Virus record (IMG/VR): IMGVR_UViG_3300030419_002852
Coordinates: 1 to 22,840 of that record
DNA: 22,840 bases
Reading direction: 5' to 3' (one strand)
Source of the DNA: a virus
This document shows, in pieces, positions 5,075-14,969 of this stretch. How positions within the stretch are numbered: position 1 is the first letter of the stretch; every line of letters starts with the position of its first letter. Below the pieces are notes generated by a model. The model was given only the letters and a program-made list of their open reading frames with translations. It was not told the DNA's origin and searched no databases. The position numbers were made by a program, and so were the translations under genes.

Positions 5075-6940
5075 ATGGCTAACTATAAACCAGAAGAAAT
5101 CATTGCATTAGTCGATAATCATTATGATTTGACTGAGCCTTTGCGCACCAGGATGGATGACGATCACAAGCTTTATCGTTTAGAGGAGTTTGATGCAGGT
5201 GAAGGATTTCAGTCATACACTTCTAATGAGCCACAGGTATATGCAGACAAGTTAATATCATGGTTATCCTCAGCTGAAATGGTAGTAAGAATACCTTATG
5301 GTAATTCCGACAGGGAGCAAAGAGAGAATAACGATGCTAAAGAAAAGTTTCTGATAGGATTGATCAAAGCTGCTGATGACAGATTGATAAACAAGTTTCA
5401 GCCAGCTGTGCGTCAGCAAATGGCTTGGTTTATAACTTTACGTGGGTGGTATGCAGCAAGGGCTTTGCTTGTGAAAGATGAGGATGGGGATACTCATGTA
5501 GAAATACAACCCTGGGATCCTCTTCATACATATTGGGGTGAAGGTAAAAATGGCTTGTCCTGGGCTTGTTATAAAACAAAGAGAACTCCTACTGAGATAG
5601 AAGCTCTTTGGGGAGTAAAACTCCAAAGTGAAGGCAAGGGGCCTGATGATGACGATGGTATAGATGTCTATGACTTCTATGATTCAGAAGATAATATTGT
5701 ATGTACTGATGACACAGTTTTAAAGAAAAGAACTAAGCACGGAGCAAAAGGTGTTCCAGTAGCGTTAGGGCCTGTAGGAGCTAATCCACTTGTTCAGGCT
5801 ATTACAGATACAGGTAATTTAGATACAGTAGAAGATTATGGCGAGTCTTGTTATAAGTCTTCCAGGGATTTATTTGAAAAGCATAACTTCATGATGAGTG
5901 TTATGCTTGAGCTGACTGCACGATCAAGGAAACAGGGATTAAAGGTAAAGTCCAGAGATGGAAATAAAACACTAGAAGAAGATCCGTATGTAGAGGGGTC
6001 AGAGATTGCTTTGGGGCAAGGGGAAGATGTAGAGCCATTAGGGTTGTTAGAGATGGCTAAAGAGTCTGGTGTGTTTATGGGGTTGGTTTCTGGAGAGATG
6101 CAACGAGGTGGTTTGCCTCATTCTATTTATGGCCAGTTAGAATTTCAATTATCAGGATTTGCCATAAACACATTGAGACAAGGCGTGGAAACTGTGCTTG
6201 TTCCAAGGCTTCAGGCTATGGAAAAAGCTTATAAATCTATATTTCAGTTGTTGTGTGACCAGTATATAACTGGTGCATTTAAATCATTTGAGGTTAGTGG
6301 GCAAGATAAAAATAGGATGTATTTTAGTGAAGAAGTAACTTCAGATGTTATAAAGAATGCTGGTGATGTAGAAGTCAGCTTTATAGGGCAGTTACCTCAA
6401 GACGAGATGGGTAAGATGTCTATGGCTCAAATTGCCAGAGAAGGAGATAATCCTTTATTGTCAGATTCGTATATTAGGGATAATATCCTGGGGTTACAAT
6501 CAGCTGACAAGATGGAAGATGCTATAAAGACACAAGTTGCAGAAAGAACTTTACCTGAAGCTACTTTATGGTCGTTGTTACAATCGGCTAATCGCCAGGG
6601 AAGAGAAGATCTTGCTGAATTATATCAGGCAGAATTAAGAAGATTATTTATGTCTAAGAGTATGGAGGAAATGCAGATGGTGCAGCAATTTGCTCAGGCA
6701 CAAGCGCCTCCACCTCCACCAGCTGCTCAAGCGCCTATGGCTCCAGGAGGAATGCCACCACAAGGTGGAGTAGGGTTACCCCCTACAGTGATGCCTAATG
6801 CAGCATTAGGGGTTCCACCTCCAGTGCCTGTAGCTCCTGTTGGCCCTATGGTCGCACCAGGAACACCAAGACCAGGCGCACAAAGTACAGAAAATAGATT
6901 AACCAATTTAGGTTTAATACCACCAGTAGGAGGTAATTAG
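5075..6940 (+). CDS. Portal protein
   Basis: A 621-residue protein forming the dodecameric ring at the capsid vertex through which DNA passes and on which the motor docks. Typical portal features are the N-terminal '[21 protein letters not shown]' segment, the '[23 protein letters not shown]' block followed by '[14 protein letters not shown]', and a helical '[21 protein letters not shown]' segment. After about residue 540 the tail becomes low-complexity Pro/Ala/Gly/Gln-rich, ending in GLIPPVGGN; this extension is probably disordered and may contact other inner head proteins. The ATG directly follows the terminase stop. Assignment is by sequence style, size and position immediately after terL. 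Confidence 0.92.
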   Translation: MANYKPEEIIALVDNHYDLTEPLRTRMDDDHKLYRLEEFDAGEGFQSYTSNEPQVYADKLISWLSSAEMVVRIPYGNSDREQRENNDAKEKFLIGLIKAADDRLINKFQPAVRQQMAWFITLRGWYAARALLVKDEDGDTHVEIQPWDPLHTYWGEGKNGLSWACYKTKRTPTEIEALWGVKLQSEGKGPDDDDGIDVYDFYDSEDNIVCTDDTVLKKRTKHGAKGVPVALGPVGANPLVQAITDTGNLDTVEDYGESCYKSSRDLFEKHNFMMSVMLELTARSRKQGLKVKSRDGNKTLEEDPYVEGSEIALGQGEDVEPLGLLEMAKESGVFMGLVSGEMQRGGLPHSIYGQLEFQLSGFAINTLRQGVETVLVPRLQAMEKAYKSIFQLLCDQYITGAFKSFEVSGQDKNRMYFSEEVTSDVIKNAGDVEVSFIGQLPQDEMGKMSMAQIAREGDNPLLSDSYIRDNILGLQSADKMEDAIKTQVAERTLPEATLWSLLQSANRQGREDLAELYQAELRRLFMSKSMEEMQMVQQFAQAQAPPPPPAAQAPMAPGGMPPQGGVGLPPTVMPNAALGVPPPVPVAPVGPMVAPGTPRPGAQSTENRLTNLGLIPPVGGN

Positions 6941-6942
6941 TT

Positions 6943-8889
6943 ATGAGATCAATGCAAGAGATTAGAGAAGCTTATTTGAATGGAAGTATAGATTTCGATA
7001 TGGCTCAAAGTTATATGGAAGCTTTGGGGTATAGTCCAGATGATTCGTTGAGCATGGTCAGTAACTGGGTACAAACTGATATGGGGCAATTACCCCAGGA
7101 ATTGACTACTGCATCTGATGTAGAAGCAACTGCACGTCCAAGAGCTGCTGATAGAAGGCAGGTGTGGAATCCGGACACTCTAAGGTACGAGAGTATCCCA
7201 GCAGGGCCTAGCCCAGAGCGATTACAGGAAGAGTTGGAGTCAGCACAGAGGCGTGGTAAAGATTTTACTGTTCCAATAGGTTTCGATCCGGATAATTATG
7301 TCAGGCAGTCATTGCGAGGTGGTGTGCCGGTGAGAACTATGGCTGCTTTAGATGATCCAAGTTTGAGGACAACTTTTGATGCATTCATTGACAGAGTTGG
7401 TTCAAGTCAGCCTGATCCAAGTTTTTATAAAAGACAACAAGAGTTACAGGACTTAATAAATAAGCATGTAGTTGGGATTGACAATGTTCCAACTACTACG
7501 TTCACATCAGGTGTCGATCCTAGTTTACAAGACCTGGTTGTTAATAGGCCTCCTCCTTACGTACCGGATATGGTGGATCGTGCGAGAATTAGGCAAAGTA
7601 ATGAAGATTACCTGTATGACGATTCGGCTATGTATCAAAGCCCACAAGGTATCGTGCCACCTAAAGCTCCAATTGCAATAGCACCATCACTTACTGAAAT
7701 GATGCCTGGTGGAGTAAGTACTGGTTTTGCAGTACAAGATGTAGCAAGGGCGTTGAATCCTGGTATGACAACAGAGCCTTTAATTGTCAATTATGATGCG
7801 CCTTCTACCCAGACGGAATTTGTTGGAGGTGTGGGCGAAGATGTCAAAAAAATAATACCTCCAGCTTATACGCCACCAGAATTTCCAGAATCGCCATCGT
7901 CTATAGAAAAAGTACATAACGATTTAATTGAAAATGTAAAAAATGCGAAAACTGCTGCAGAAATAGAGAAGGCTAAAACGGCGTTGAATAAGTTCAGAAT
8001 TATCCAAGGTAATAAACTCAAAGGTTATACTGGAGCTACCGGAGCTACCGGAACTACTGGTACTACCGGAACTACTGGTACTACCGGAACTACCGGAACT
8101 ACTGGTACTACTGGTACTACTGGTACTACTGGTACTACTGGCACTACTGGTACTACTGGTACTACTGGTACTACTGGCACTACTGGTACTACTGGTACTA
8201 CTGGTACTGGTGCTAGTGGTGGTGATCAACCTGGTGCTGGTAGTCAACCTGGTGCTGGTAGTCAACCTGGTGCTGGTAGTCAACCTTCATTACCTTCAGA
8301 GGTATATAAACAACCGGTTATACAGCCAAGTCATCCTTATGCTTCCTATGGTGAATATACTTCACCTGCTTATGCAGATTGGAGGAGAAACCTTTATCGT
8401 GATGCTTCTCTGGCAGAACGAGCGAGACTTGAACAAACTGGCATGCCTTTAAGAGGTTACGACAGGGCGTTGGGGTCATTCTTATTAGATCCTACTACAG
8501 CAGAAACTTTAGGTAGGGAACCAGGTGAAGCTGAAGCATTCATAGATTACCTACAAGGTGGAAAGTATCTACCTCAAGAAGATCTTAGGGCAAGATTCGC
8601 TGGATTAACAGATTACTTGAAGAATGTAAGGGCGTATCAAGAAGAAGGTGGTGCTATGCCTATTGATAGTGGTGGTGGATATTTCGGTGTATTTGGTCAT
8701 GATCCTACTAAGGCAGATATCATTGGTGCAGGTACAGCAGCGTTGGGTTATTCTCGTGGTATGGGGGCAAGGGCAAGGAGGAACTTAATTAAAGCTTATG
8801 ATGCTTTAGGTAAGCAAAGATTTGCACCTGGTTTGACTGAGCCTTCAGGTTCAAGGTTCGCTGATTGGCTAAGCACGGCATTTAAGTAA
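6943..8889 (+). CDS. Probable virion protein with collagen-like Gly-Thr-Thr tract
   Basis: A 648-residue protein starting two bases after the portal stop. Residues 1-45 form a small helical motif ([22 protein letters not shown]). A long, polar, Pro-rich middle follows. Residues 364-420 are collagen-like Gly-X-Y repeats, two GAT and then seventeen GTT triplets, followed by three PGAGSQ units (430-447). The C-terminal 190 residues are more ordered, with a [25 protein letters not shown] segment that may insert into or contact membrane. Position between portal and the giant protein suggests an inner-head, vertex or ejected protein rather than a tail fibre. Family not recognised. The collagen-like tract could trimerise it or act as a flexible spacer. 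Confidence 0.85.
   Translation: MRSMQEIREAYLNGSIDFDMAQSYMEALGYSPDDSLSMVSNWVQTDMGQLPQELTTASDVEATARPRAADRRQVWNPDTLRYESIPAGPSPERLQEELESAQRRGKDFTVPIGFDPDNYVRQSLRGGVPVRTMAALDDPSLRTTFDAFIDRVGSSQPDPSFYKRQQELQDLINKHVVGIDNVPTTTFTSGVDPSLQDLVVNRPPPYVPDMVDRARIRQSNEDYLYDDSAMYQSPQGIVPPKAPIAIAPSLTEMMPGGVSTGFAVQDVARALNPGMTTEPLIVNYDAPSTQTEFVGGVGEDVKKIIPPAYTPPEFPESPSSIEKVHNDLIENVKNAKTAAEIEKAKTALNKFRIIQGNKLKGYTGATGATGTTGTTGTTGTTGTTGTTGTTGTTGTTGTTGTTGTTGTTGTTGTTGTTGTTGTGASGGDQPGAGSQPGAGSQPGAGSQPSLPSEVYKQPVIQPSHPYASYGEYTSPAYADWRRNLYRDASLAERARLEQTGMPLRGYDRALGSFLLDPTTAETLGREPGEAEAFIDYLQGGKYLPQEDLRARFAGLTDYLKNVRAYQEEGGAMPIDSGGGYFGVFGHDPTKADIIGAGTAALGYSRGMGARARRNLIKAYDALGKQRFAPGLTEPSGSRFADWLSTAFK
8032..8202 (+). repeat. 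9-base tandem repeat coding Gly-Thr-Thr (19 units)
   Basis: Nineteen in-frame 9-base units run from 8032 to 8202: two GGAGCTACC units (Gly-Ala-Thr), then seventeen Gly-Thr-Thr units. The 5' units mix GGA/GGT and ACC/ACT codons. From 8104 on they are nearly uniform GGTACTACT, with GGCACTACT at 8140 and 8176. Because the unit is a multiple of three, gain or loss by slippage would change protein length without breaking the frame. Confidence 0.97.
8230..8283 (+). repeat. 18-base tandem repeat, three identical copies
   Basis: CCTGGTGCTGGTAGTCAA occurs three times in tandem (8230-8247, 8248-8265, 8266-8283) with no differences, coding three PGAGSQ units right after the Gly-Thr-Thr tract. Perfect identity indicates recent duplication or ongoing slippage. 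Confidence 0.97.
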
Positions 8890-8905
8890 TATATAGGAGA
8901 TAATA

Positions 8906-9343
8906 ATGGCAACAAATAATAACAATCCATTTGGTGACTTCTATTCTGATATGCTGGAGATGGATCCTCAGATGGCTTATATGGCTAAGTTAAGTTCACA
9001 AACATTTGGTTATAATCCTTTGACGTTTGCAGGGGAAACCTCTACTCGTCAACCTGCTGAGTGGGGTGGTAAGTGGGGTTCATCATCGTTTGCTGGAGAA
9101 GCACCTGTTCAACAAAAAAGAGCTAGGGATTACTTTGCTAATCAATACTCAAATATATACAACGAGTATATGGCTAAGAAAGGTAGAGAATATCAACAAA
9201 AGGTAGATCCTGCCGAAATGACTACATTCTCTGACTTTTTATCTGACATACCTTTTACTACTAGGTATGCTCAATTAACCCCTTATCAAAGAGGCATGTC
9301 TTCGCAAAGATTTGCTCCTAGTACCAGGTATATATTTTACTAA
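8906..9343 (+). CDS. Unknown protein between repeat protein and giant protein
   Basis: A 145-residue protein with a clear ribosome-binding site (TAGGAGA) before ATG 8906. Its stop overlaps the start of the giant gene as TAATG, so the two are probably translationally coupled and made in a fixed ratio. The N-terminus is Asn/Met-rich and polar and the rest is rich in aromatic residues (many Tyr, Phe, Trp). No signal peptide, membrane segment or known motif is visible. The coupling suggests a partner or minor virion component assembled with the 1855-aa protein. I do not recognise a family. Confidence 0.75.
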   Translation: MATNNNNPFGDFYSDMLEMDPQMAYMAKLSSQTFGYNPLTFAGETSTRQPAEWGGKWGSSSFAGEAPVQQKRARDYFANQYSNIYNEYMAKKGREYQQKVDPAEMTTFSDFLSDIPFTTRYAQLTPYQRGMSSQRFAPSTRYIFY

Positions 9344-12300
9344 TGACTACTCCTAATAGAGATAGGGATATATGGGCGAGGTTTAGGCCTGCATTACAAC
9401 AGGCTGGGAGGACATTAGGTCAAGCTGCTGGGGATTTTGCTCAGTTACCTGGGGTTAAACAAGTGATAGGCGCTGTTGCTCCGGTGGTCACTGCAGCTTC
9501 TGAAAAAGTTGTTAATCCTTTTATGAGTCAGGTTATAGCTGGTTCTCCTCTTCAGGGTATTACTAAAGATCCTGATAGAAGGTGGGAGGCATTTAAAACC
9601 CCTGATGGTGATGTATCTTGGGGTGCAATCGTCCAGGCTAATCCAATATCTTTGCTTGCTAGAGGAACTATGGGTCTAGCTAGAGAGCATATTCCTGGAT
9701 TACATGATTTTAGGATAGCTCCTCAAGGCACAATGAAGGCACAAAGGTTACGAGCTGAAGAGGCTAGGCGTGAAGCTGAATTAGGCAGGCAGTTGACTGG
9801 CAGAGAGTTGAGGCTGATGGAGCAGGAGATGTATGCACTTCCTAAACATTTCAGAGGCGCTATACAGGAAGCTCCGTTTTTTGCATTACCATCCACTGGT
9901 GCTATAAGAGCTGCCTCAGCAGCTGCTAGAGGTGGTGCTGCATTGAGTGCAGCTGGAAGATTAGGTAGAGCTGCTCCACTAGCACGTGGAGGATTACGTG
10001 CTGCTGAAGTAGCTTTAAAACCATTAGAGGTTGCAGAAACTGCAGCTGCCAAGGCTATTGCTGCTCCATTCAAAGGTGCTGCTAGGGGTGTAGGTGCTAT
10101 GTCATCTACTGCTAGAGGGGCTATGGCTGGAGCTGCCAGGGGTGTTAGGGCTGGTACTCCAGGGAAATCTACTATACCCAGGAGGGTATTTGAGAGAGAA
10201 ACTGATTTAGCAGCTGATATTAAAAGGCCTGGGTCATCTGACATCAGGTATACAGTTGGAGTTGACGATACAAGGCCTCCTAAAGTTTCTAGTAGATTTA
10301 TCAGAGATGAAGCTAAGGCTATGTATAAACGAGATAATAATATAAGTATGAATGATGCTTTTGATAGAAGTCAGTCTAAGAACTATGGTGATTGGGCTGA
10401 AAAATTATTTAAAGAAGAATTAGCTGTACAGCAAGCACCTAAAATATCTGATTTGAGTTTAAGGGCTTTTAGGAACATGAGACAGGGATGGAGTAAAGGC
10501 AGGGTTCCTCTTGAGTCAGGAGCTAACATCGTGGCAAGAGATATTGAAGGGATCGAAAGAGTTATAAGAAGTGGGTATATCAAAACGGCAGCTGCGAGAC
10601 AAGCTATGGGTAAGCATGGTAAAGCTTTAGCTAAGAAGGCTTTAGGTGAGGGTCATACCAAAACTATCGAAAGAGTTCTTGCAGAGCGATTGTCTAGATT
10701 TCCTCTTCATAGAGCTGATTTTTATGTGTATATGTATGAAAAGTTAGGTGATGCTACTTTCGGTCTGAGGACGTTTGAGGATTATGGGGCATGGAAGGCT
10801 GTTCATGCTGGTGCTAATTTCGACAAGAATTATCTTAGTGAGGAGTTAGCAGCGAAAGCTAAAAAATATGTTCCATTAGCAGATAAACTCGTAAGGTCTA
10901 TTGGTAATGCTGTGAACAGGGGTGGAGCATTGTTCATGAATTTCCACAGAAAAGACTTACAACCTGTTCTACAAAAGTTTTCTTTTGAAAATAAACCTGA
11001 TGGTTTCAATCAATCAAGTATAATCGATGATATAGAAAAATATGTTCAGGCTATGGGTTGGCTTAATTTAAAGAAATTAGGTAGGACTACTACTACTAAG
11101 GGTGTGGGTAAAGACTGGAGGCCTAAACATTTTGACAGGGTTAAGGCTGAGGAATTAGGTGTAGATCCATCTAAGACTGATGGTGTATATGGTATAGATC
11201 ATGCTTATATGGATGTGACGGAAGACATGTTGACTGAGTGGGGAGATATGACAAGTGCCAATTTTGCTAAGTACTCAGATGCAGAGAAGGATGCTATATT
11301 AGAAGGCGCAGAAAAGATTGCTGATGTATATAAACATGATAGATTAAGATTGTTCAAGGAAGGTATTTTAAGCCAAGAAGAGTTTGATCTGTTTAGTAGA
11401 GAATATAAATGGTATAACCCTGTTGAGTATGCTGAGGGGAAAGATACTGGTGGATTGATGAAGGCTGGCAGAAGGCTGGAAGACAGGAATGTCATTCATA
11501 ATTCAGTGTTCGAGCTAGCTGAAAAGGCTAATTTCTCAGCGTTTCCACCAACAGGTGAGGCTATGGCACATCGGTTGATACAAACGCAAATAAAGCTAAA
11601 TAAGAATCAAGTTACTAAGGCTTTTGTTGATTTAGGTATTCCCCAGGAGATGGGCTTAAGAGATGTTAGTGATCAATTCGTTAAATATAGGGTGTACTTA
11701 AAGAGAGGTAGAGGTAAGGGGTTCTGGGATAAGGGCGCTAAAGATGGCTTTGTGGATTTAAGTCAGGCAGATATAGAAAAGATGTTCCCCAATTACAGGC
11801 AATGGGGGCCTGTGAAACCAGGGCAAAGTGTAGGGCATTTGGAAAATGTGTCGAGGCAGATCAAAACAGGCCCTAATGCTGGCCAATATAAGACAGAAAA
11901 GTTGAGACAGGTAGGTAAGGGCAAGGCTAGATATAATGTAGATGTTACACAGAGAGTCGATAAAATATATACTAATCCTGCTTATGATGAAAAGTTAAAT
12001 AGTGGTTATCTATCCTTTTTCCGTAATGGTGAGCGAGTCGTGTATGGTTCTCAAGATGGTGGCGTTGTTCCTAAACAATTATGGGATATGATTAATGGTC
12101 GTGAGGGGTTAGGACTTAGAGGACATAAAGCTATGATTCCTGCCTTGAAAGCTGCCAATGGATTTGTAAGGTCTATGTATACAGAACAGAATCCGGTGTT
12201 TGCTGTAAGGAATGGAATAATTGACATGTTTACTGTTCAGATGAAGGCTGGTGTAGGCATGCATAAATCTGGAGCCAGGGTCATGAGGAGTTTATGGAGT

Positions 12301-14910
12301 GCGACTACAGGTGCTGAGGACAGGATGAAAGAGCTGATAGCAGAGTCCGGAGGATGGGATAATAGATTTTATAATGCTGATAAAAACATAGCTCGTGTTG
12401 AGCAAGAAATAAAAAAAGCTGGGCATAAGGCTCATGTACTTACAGGCACAGATCAGGCTAAGTTAAGAAAATCTCTGGAGAAAATAACTGAGGATAATTT
12501 AAAAAGTAAGATTAAGACTATAATACCTACGTTTGGTACAGCTATAGAACAGGCTCCCAGGTTGGCAGTCTCGGAGAAGTCTTTAAGAAAGCAAATAGGG
12601 GATGCTGAGTTAAACAGGATATTAAAGTTAAGTAGAAAAGAATTTGAGAAAGAAATGAATGAGGACTGGGTAAGGGTCTTTGATGCTAAGGGTAATCGTA
12701 TAAGGAATCCTCAGTCCACAGGGAAAGGATTCTCTCAGGCTATGGAGTTCCAGAAGGCAGCTTCAAATGGAATAGAGGCTACGCTTGACTTCTCCAGGGG
12801 TGGGCAACTGATACGCAATATGAATCAATACTTCTTGTTTTTCAATGCAGCTATGGAGGCTGTCAAGTTGCCATTTAGGACATTAGGAATTAATTTGCAT
12901 CCGGTAATCAGGCCTGTGAATTATGCTGGTAGGGTTAGAAACCCTGGCGATCCTGTATATGAATGGGGTACGACTAGTGAGCAGATAAAACGATATTTGA
13001 CTCTTGGAATGGCTGACAGGGGTGTTACAGGAAGGTCTTTTGATGTGGTTGCTGGTGGGCCTAAGACAGCTGCTTTACGAATGGGAGCTGCTGTTTCTAC
13101 TTATATGGTTCTTCAGAATGTTTGGAACAAACAGTTTAAGTATAACGGAACTTCTATGTATTATGATGTTCCTCCGTATATAAGATACAACTCTTTTGTG
13201 ATGATGATGGATTCTGAAAAAGATGAGAATGGTGATTATATTATAGATCCAAGAACTGGCAGGCCTAAGCCTGAGTATATAGTAATACCACATAAGTTAC
13301 GTGAATGGAATCTTTTGGCTCAATCAGTCACGTATTTTGATGAGGCTACAGATGAAGAAGTTCCTATGGATAAGCAGAGGTGGTTTAATGAATTTAAGAA
13401 GTCGTTCTCACCTATAGAAGGTAGGTTCTTAGTGCCAGAGCCAATTGATATAGCTTGGGAGGAATTGACTAATAGAGATCATTATAGGGGTACAGATATT
13501 ATTGATCCAGAATATCAGCAATTACCACCTAATGAACAGTACAATAGGTATACTAGTTTGTCTGCTAGGAAAGTGGCAGGCATCTTTGATAAAGCTGAAT
13601 TTCCAGAGTTTGTAGACGATGTTGTTAGTAGTCCAGAGAGACTTGATCATTTGGTAGAGAATGTTTTCGGAACTCTTGGCAGAGAATCTTTACGTATGGC
13701 TGACGCAGCTATTATCTTTTCGAGGGAATTAAGGCGATTAGAGCCGAGGCCTATGAAAGAGTGGGTTAAGGAATATCGAGAGGACATGGATCCTACTGAA
13801 CGCAAAGAGTTCATGGTCAGCTTGGATGAAGAAGAATATGCAGAGTTTCAGAAAGAATTAAAAGAAACAGAGTTACAAACACCATTTCTTGCAGTATTAA
13901 AAAGATCTTTCTTACCTTCCAGGGGTGGAGGAATACGAGAGATTCAGAGAAAAGAAACTGAAAAAGCGTTTCCGGAGATAGATCCTAAACAGAATTATAA
14001 GGCAGGAATCCAGGCTGCTAAAGATAGGCAGTCGCTGAAGTTTAAGCAGGATAAAGATGATCAGGCATTGAATAACTGGAGGACAAATTCTGCTGGCACT
14101 CAACTCACGCCTAGTGAATGGATTGATAGTCATGAAAATAAATGGGATTTATATGCCAGAGATATAGAGAAATTAGCTGAAGCTTTTCCAGGTTCTATAT
14201 ATGCACAACCAGCTGAAGTAAGAGATGCTTATTATCAGGCTTACCATACAGCTGCTGGCAAGATGAAAGATCAGAGAGATGGGGCTGACTTTCTTATTGC
14301 AGGTTACAGGGCTATACAAAGGCCTTCAGGTGACCCAGGGTCTTCTGATTGGTCAGAGTACTATAGGGCTAGAGATGAGTTCGTAGTCAATATTAAAAAA
14401 GCATCAGAATCAGCTGGTGATAATTTATATAATGAGTTCTTGAGAAGGCTAGAGGCTAATTATACAGAGACTGAGAAGGCTTATTATAAGGCGATGAAAA
14501 CTATATCCCCTTATTGGGGTGCAGGCCAGGATGTAAGAGAGTTTTACACACCACAGTCTCATCCACAATATTACCAGGGGTCAGGTATTAGTATAGATGA
14601 TATCCAGGCGTTATGGGGTATATATCTCAAGGCTAGTGTCCACAAGAAAGAGGCTATGCGTTTTGCCCAGGACAAAGATCCTAGGAAAAGGAATTATGTA
14701 CCTAATGCTGGTAATCATCCTGCGTTGCTAAAAGATATGATCAAAAAGCGTAGTGATATGAGAAGACGAATGATCTTGAATGATCAAATCGCTAATAATG
14801 GGAAGTCTGTATTAGAAAGTGCTTTGGTTTTCTGGTATGGTGGTACATATTACAAGTATCCTGTTACTAAGGAGGGCAAAGCTTTTTGGAAACAATTATA
14901 TTTAAGGTAA
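9343..14910 (+). CDS. Giant (1855-aa) probable internal virion protein, LPD38-like core
   Basis: The largest gene in the window. Residues about 1-300 are rich in Ala, Gly and Arg with amphipathic stretches (for example 190-270), as in proteins ejected with DNA. The middle part has long helical blocks. Residues 950-960 (NPVFAVRNGIID), 1164-1175 (FLFFNAAMEAVK) and 1273-1282 (YYDVPPYIRY), followed by an 'EYIVIPHKLREWN' step, resemble the conserved motifs of LPD38-type domains in phage polyvalent proteins (recalled, not searched). Residues 1727-1805 repeat the module of the protein at 2417-2833. No polymerase, lysozyme or protease motif was recognised. The likely role is capsid-packaged and injected with the genome. 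Its place between portal and scaffold, rather than after the tail genes as in T7, is notable. Confidence 0.85.
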   Translation: MTTPNRDRDIWARFRPALQQAGRTLGQAAGDFAQLPGVKQVIGAVAPVVTAASEKVVNPFMSQVIAGSPLQGITKDPDRRWEAFKTPDGDVSWGAIVQANPISLLARGTMGLAREHIPGLHDFRIAPQGTMKAQRLRAEEARREAELGRQLTGRELRLMEQEMYALPKHFRGAIQEAPFFALPSTGAIRAASAAARGGAALSAAGRLGRAAPLARGGLRAAEVALKPLEVAETAAAKAIAAPFKGAARGVGAMSSTARGAMAGAARGVRAGTPGKSTIPRRVFERETDLAADIKRPGSSDIRYTVGVDDTRPPKVSSRFIRDEAKAMYKRDNNISMNDAFDRSQSKNYGDWAEKLFKEELAVQQAPKISDLSLRAFRNMRQGWSKGRVPLESGANIVARDIEGIERVIRSGYIKTAAARQAMGKHGKALAKKALGEGHTKTIERVLAERLSRFPLHRADFYVYMYEKLGDATFGLRTFEDYGAWKAVHAGANFDKNYLSEELAAKAKKYVPLADKLVRSIGNAVNRGGALFMNFHRKDLQPVLQKFSFENKPDGFNQSSIIDDIEKYVQAMGWLNLKKLGRTTTTKGVGKDWRPKHFDRVKAEELGVDPSKTDGVYGIDHAYMDVTEDMLTEWGDMTSANFAKYSDAEKDAILEGAEKIADVYKHDRLRLFKEGILSQEEFDLFSREYKWYNPVEYAEGKDTGGLMKAGRRLEDRNVIHNSVFELAEKANFSAFPPTGEAMAHRLIQTQIKLNKNQVTKAFVDLGIPQEMGLRDVSDQFVKYRVYLKRGRGKGFWDKGAKDGFVDLSQADIEKMFPNYRQWGPVKPGQSVGHLENVSRQIKTGPNAGQYKTEKLRQVGKGKARYNVDVTQRVDKIYTNPAYDEKLNSGYLSFFRNGERVVYGSQDGGVVPKQLWDMINGREGLGLRGHKAMIPALKAANGFVRSMYTEQNPVFAVRNGIIDMFTVQMKAGVGMHKSGARVMRSLWSATTGAEDRMKELIAESGGWDNRFYNADKNIARVEQEIKKAGHKAHVLTGTDQAKLRKSLEKITEDNLKSKIKTIIPTFGTAIEQAPRLAVSEKSLRKQIGDAELNRILKLSRKEFEKEMNEDWVRVFDAKGNRIRNPQSTGKGFSQAMEFQKAASNGIEATLDFSRGGQLIRNMNQYFLFFNAAMEAVKLPFRTLGINLHPVIRPVNYAGRVRNPGDPVYEWGTTSEQIKRYLTLGMADRGVTGRSFDVVAGGPKTAALRMGAAVSTYMVLQNVWNKQFKYNGTSMYYDVPPYIRYNSFVMMMDSEKDENGDYIIDPRTGRPKPEYIVIPHKLREWNLLAQSVTYFDEATDEEVPMDKQRWFNEFKKSFSPIEGRFLVPEPIDIAWEELTNRDHYRGTDIIDPEYQQLPPNEQYNRYTSLSARKVAGIFDKAEFPEFVDDVVSSPERLDHLVENVFGTLGRESLRMADAAIIFSRELRRLEPRPMKEWVKEYREDMDPTERKEFMVSLDEEEYAEFQKELKETELQTPFLAVLKRSFLPSRGGGIREIQRKETEKAFPEIDPKQNYKAGIQAAKDRQSLKFKQDKDDQALNNWRTNSAGTQLTPSEWIDSHENKWDLYARDIEKLAEAFPGSIYAQPAEVRDAYYQAYHTAAGKMKDQRDGADFLIAGYRAIQRPSGDPGSSDWSEYYRARDEFVVNIKKASESAGDNLYNEFLRRLEANYTETEKAYYKAMKTISPYWGAGQDVREFYTPQSHPQYYQGSGISIDDIQALWGIYLKASVHKKEAMRFAQDKDPRKRNYVPNAGNHPALLKDMIKKRSDMRRRMILNDQIANNGKSVLESALVFWYGGTYYKYPVTKEGKAFWKQLYLR

Positions 14911-14931
14911 CATTCAATTCTAAACTTATTG

Positions 14932-14969
14932 TATAATAATAAATATTTCATAACAGGAAGGTAAGAATA
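14932..14969 (+). promoter_or_regulatory. Candidate promoter -10 and ribosome-binding site for scaffold/capsid block
   Basis: The 59-base gap after the giant gene is AT-rich and contains a perfect TATAAT at 14932-14937, but no recognisable -35 at the usual distance. AGGAAGG (14955-14961) serves as ribosome-binding site for ATG 14970. A local promoter here would let scaffold and capsid be made in excess, which virion stoichiometry requires. AT-rich sequence yields such boxes by chance, so this is tentative. Confidence 0.35.

Noticed and set aside
7924-8283. Minus-strand open frame rich in Thr-Ser
   Set aside because: It is the complement of the Gly-Thr-Thr repeat; repetitive DNA of this period leaves all frames open.
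9723-10244. Minus-strand Ala/Pro-rich open frame of 173 codons
   Set aside because: It is the antisense of the Ala/Arg-rich N-terminal region of the giant gene, which naturally lacks stops, and no initiation signal is present.
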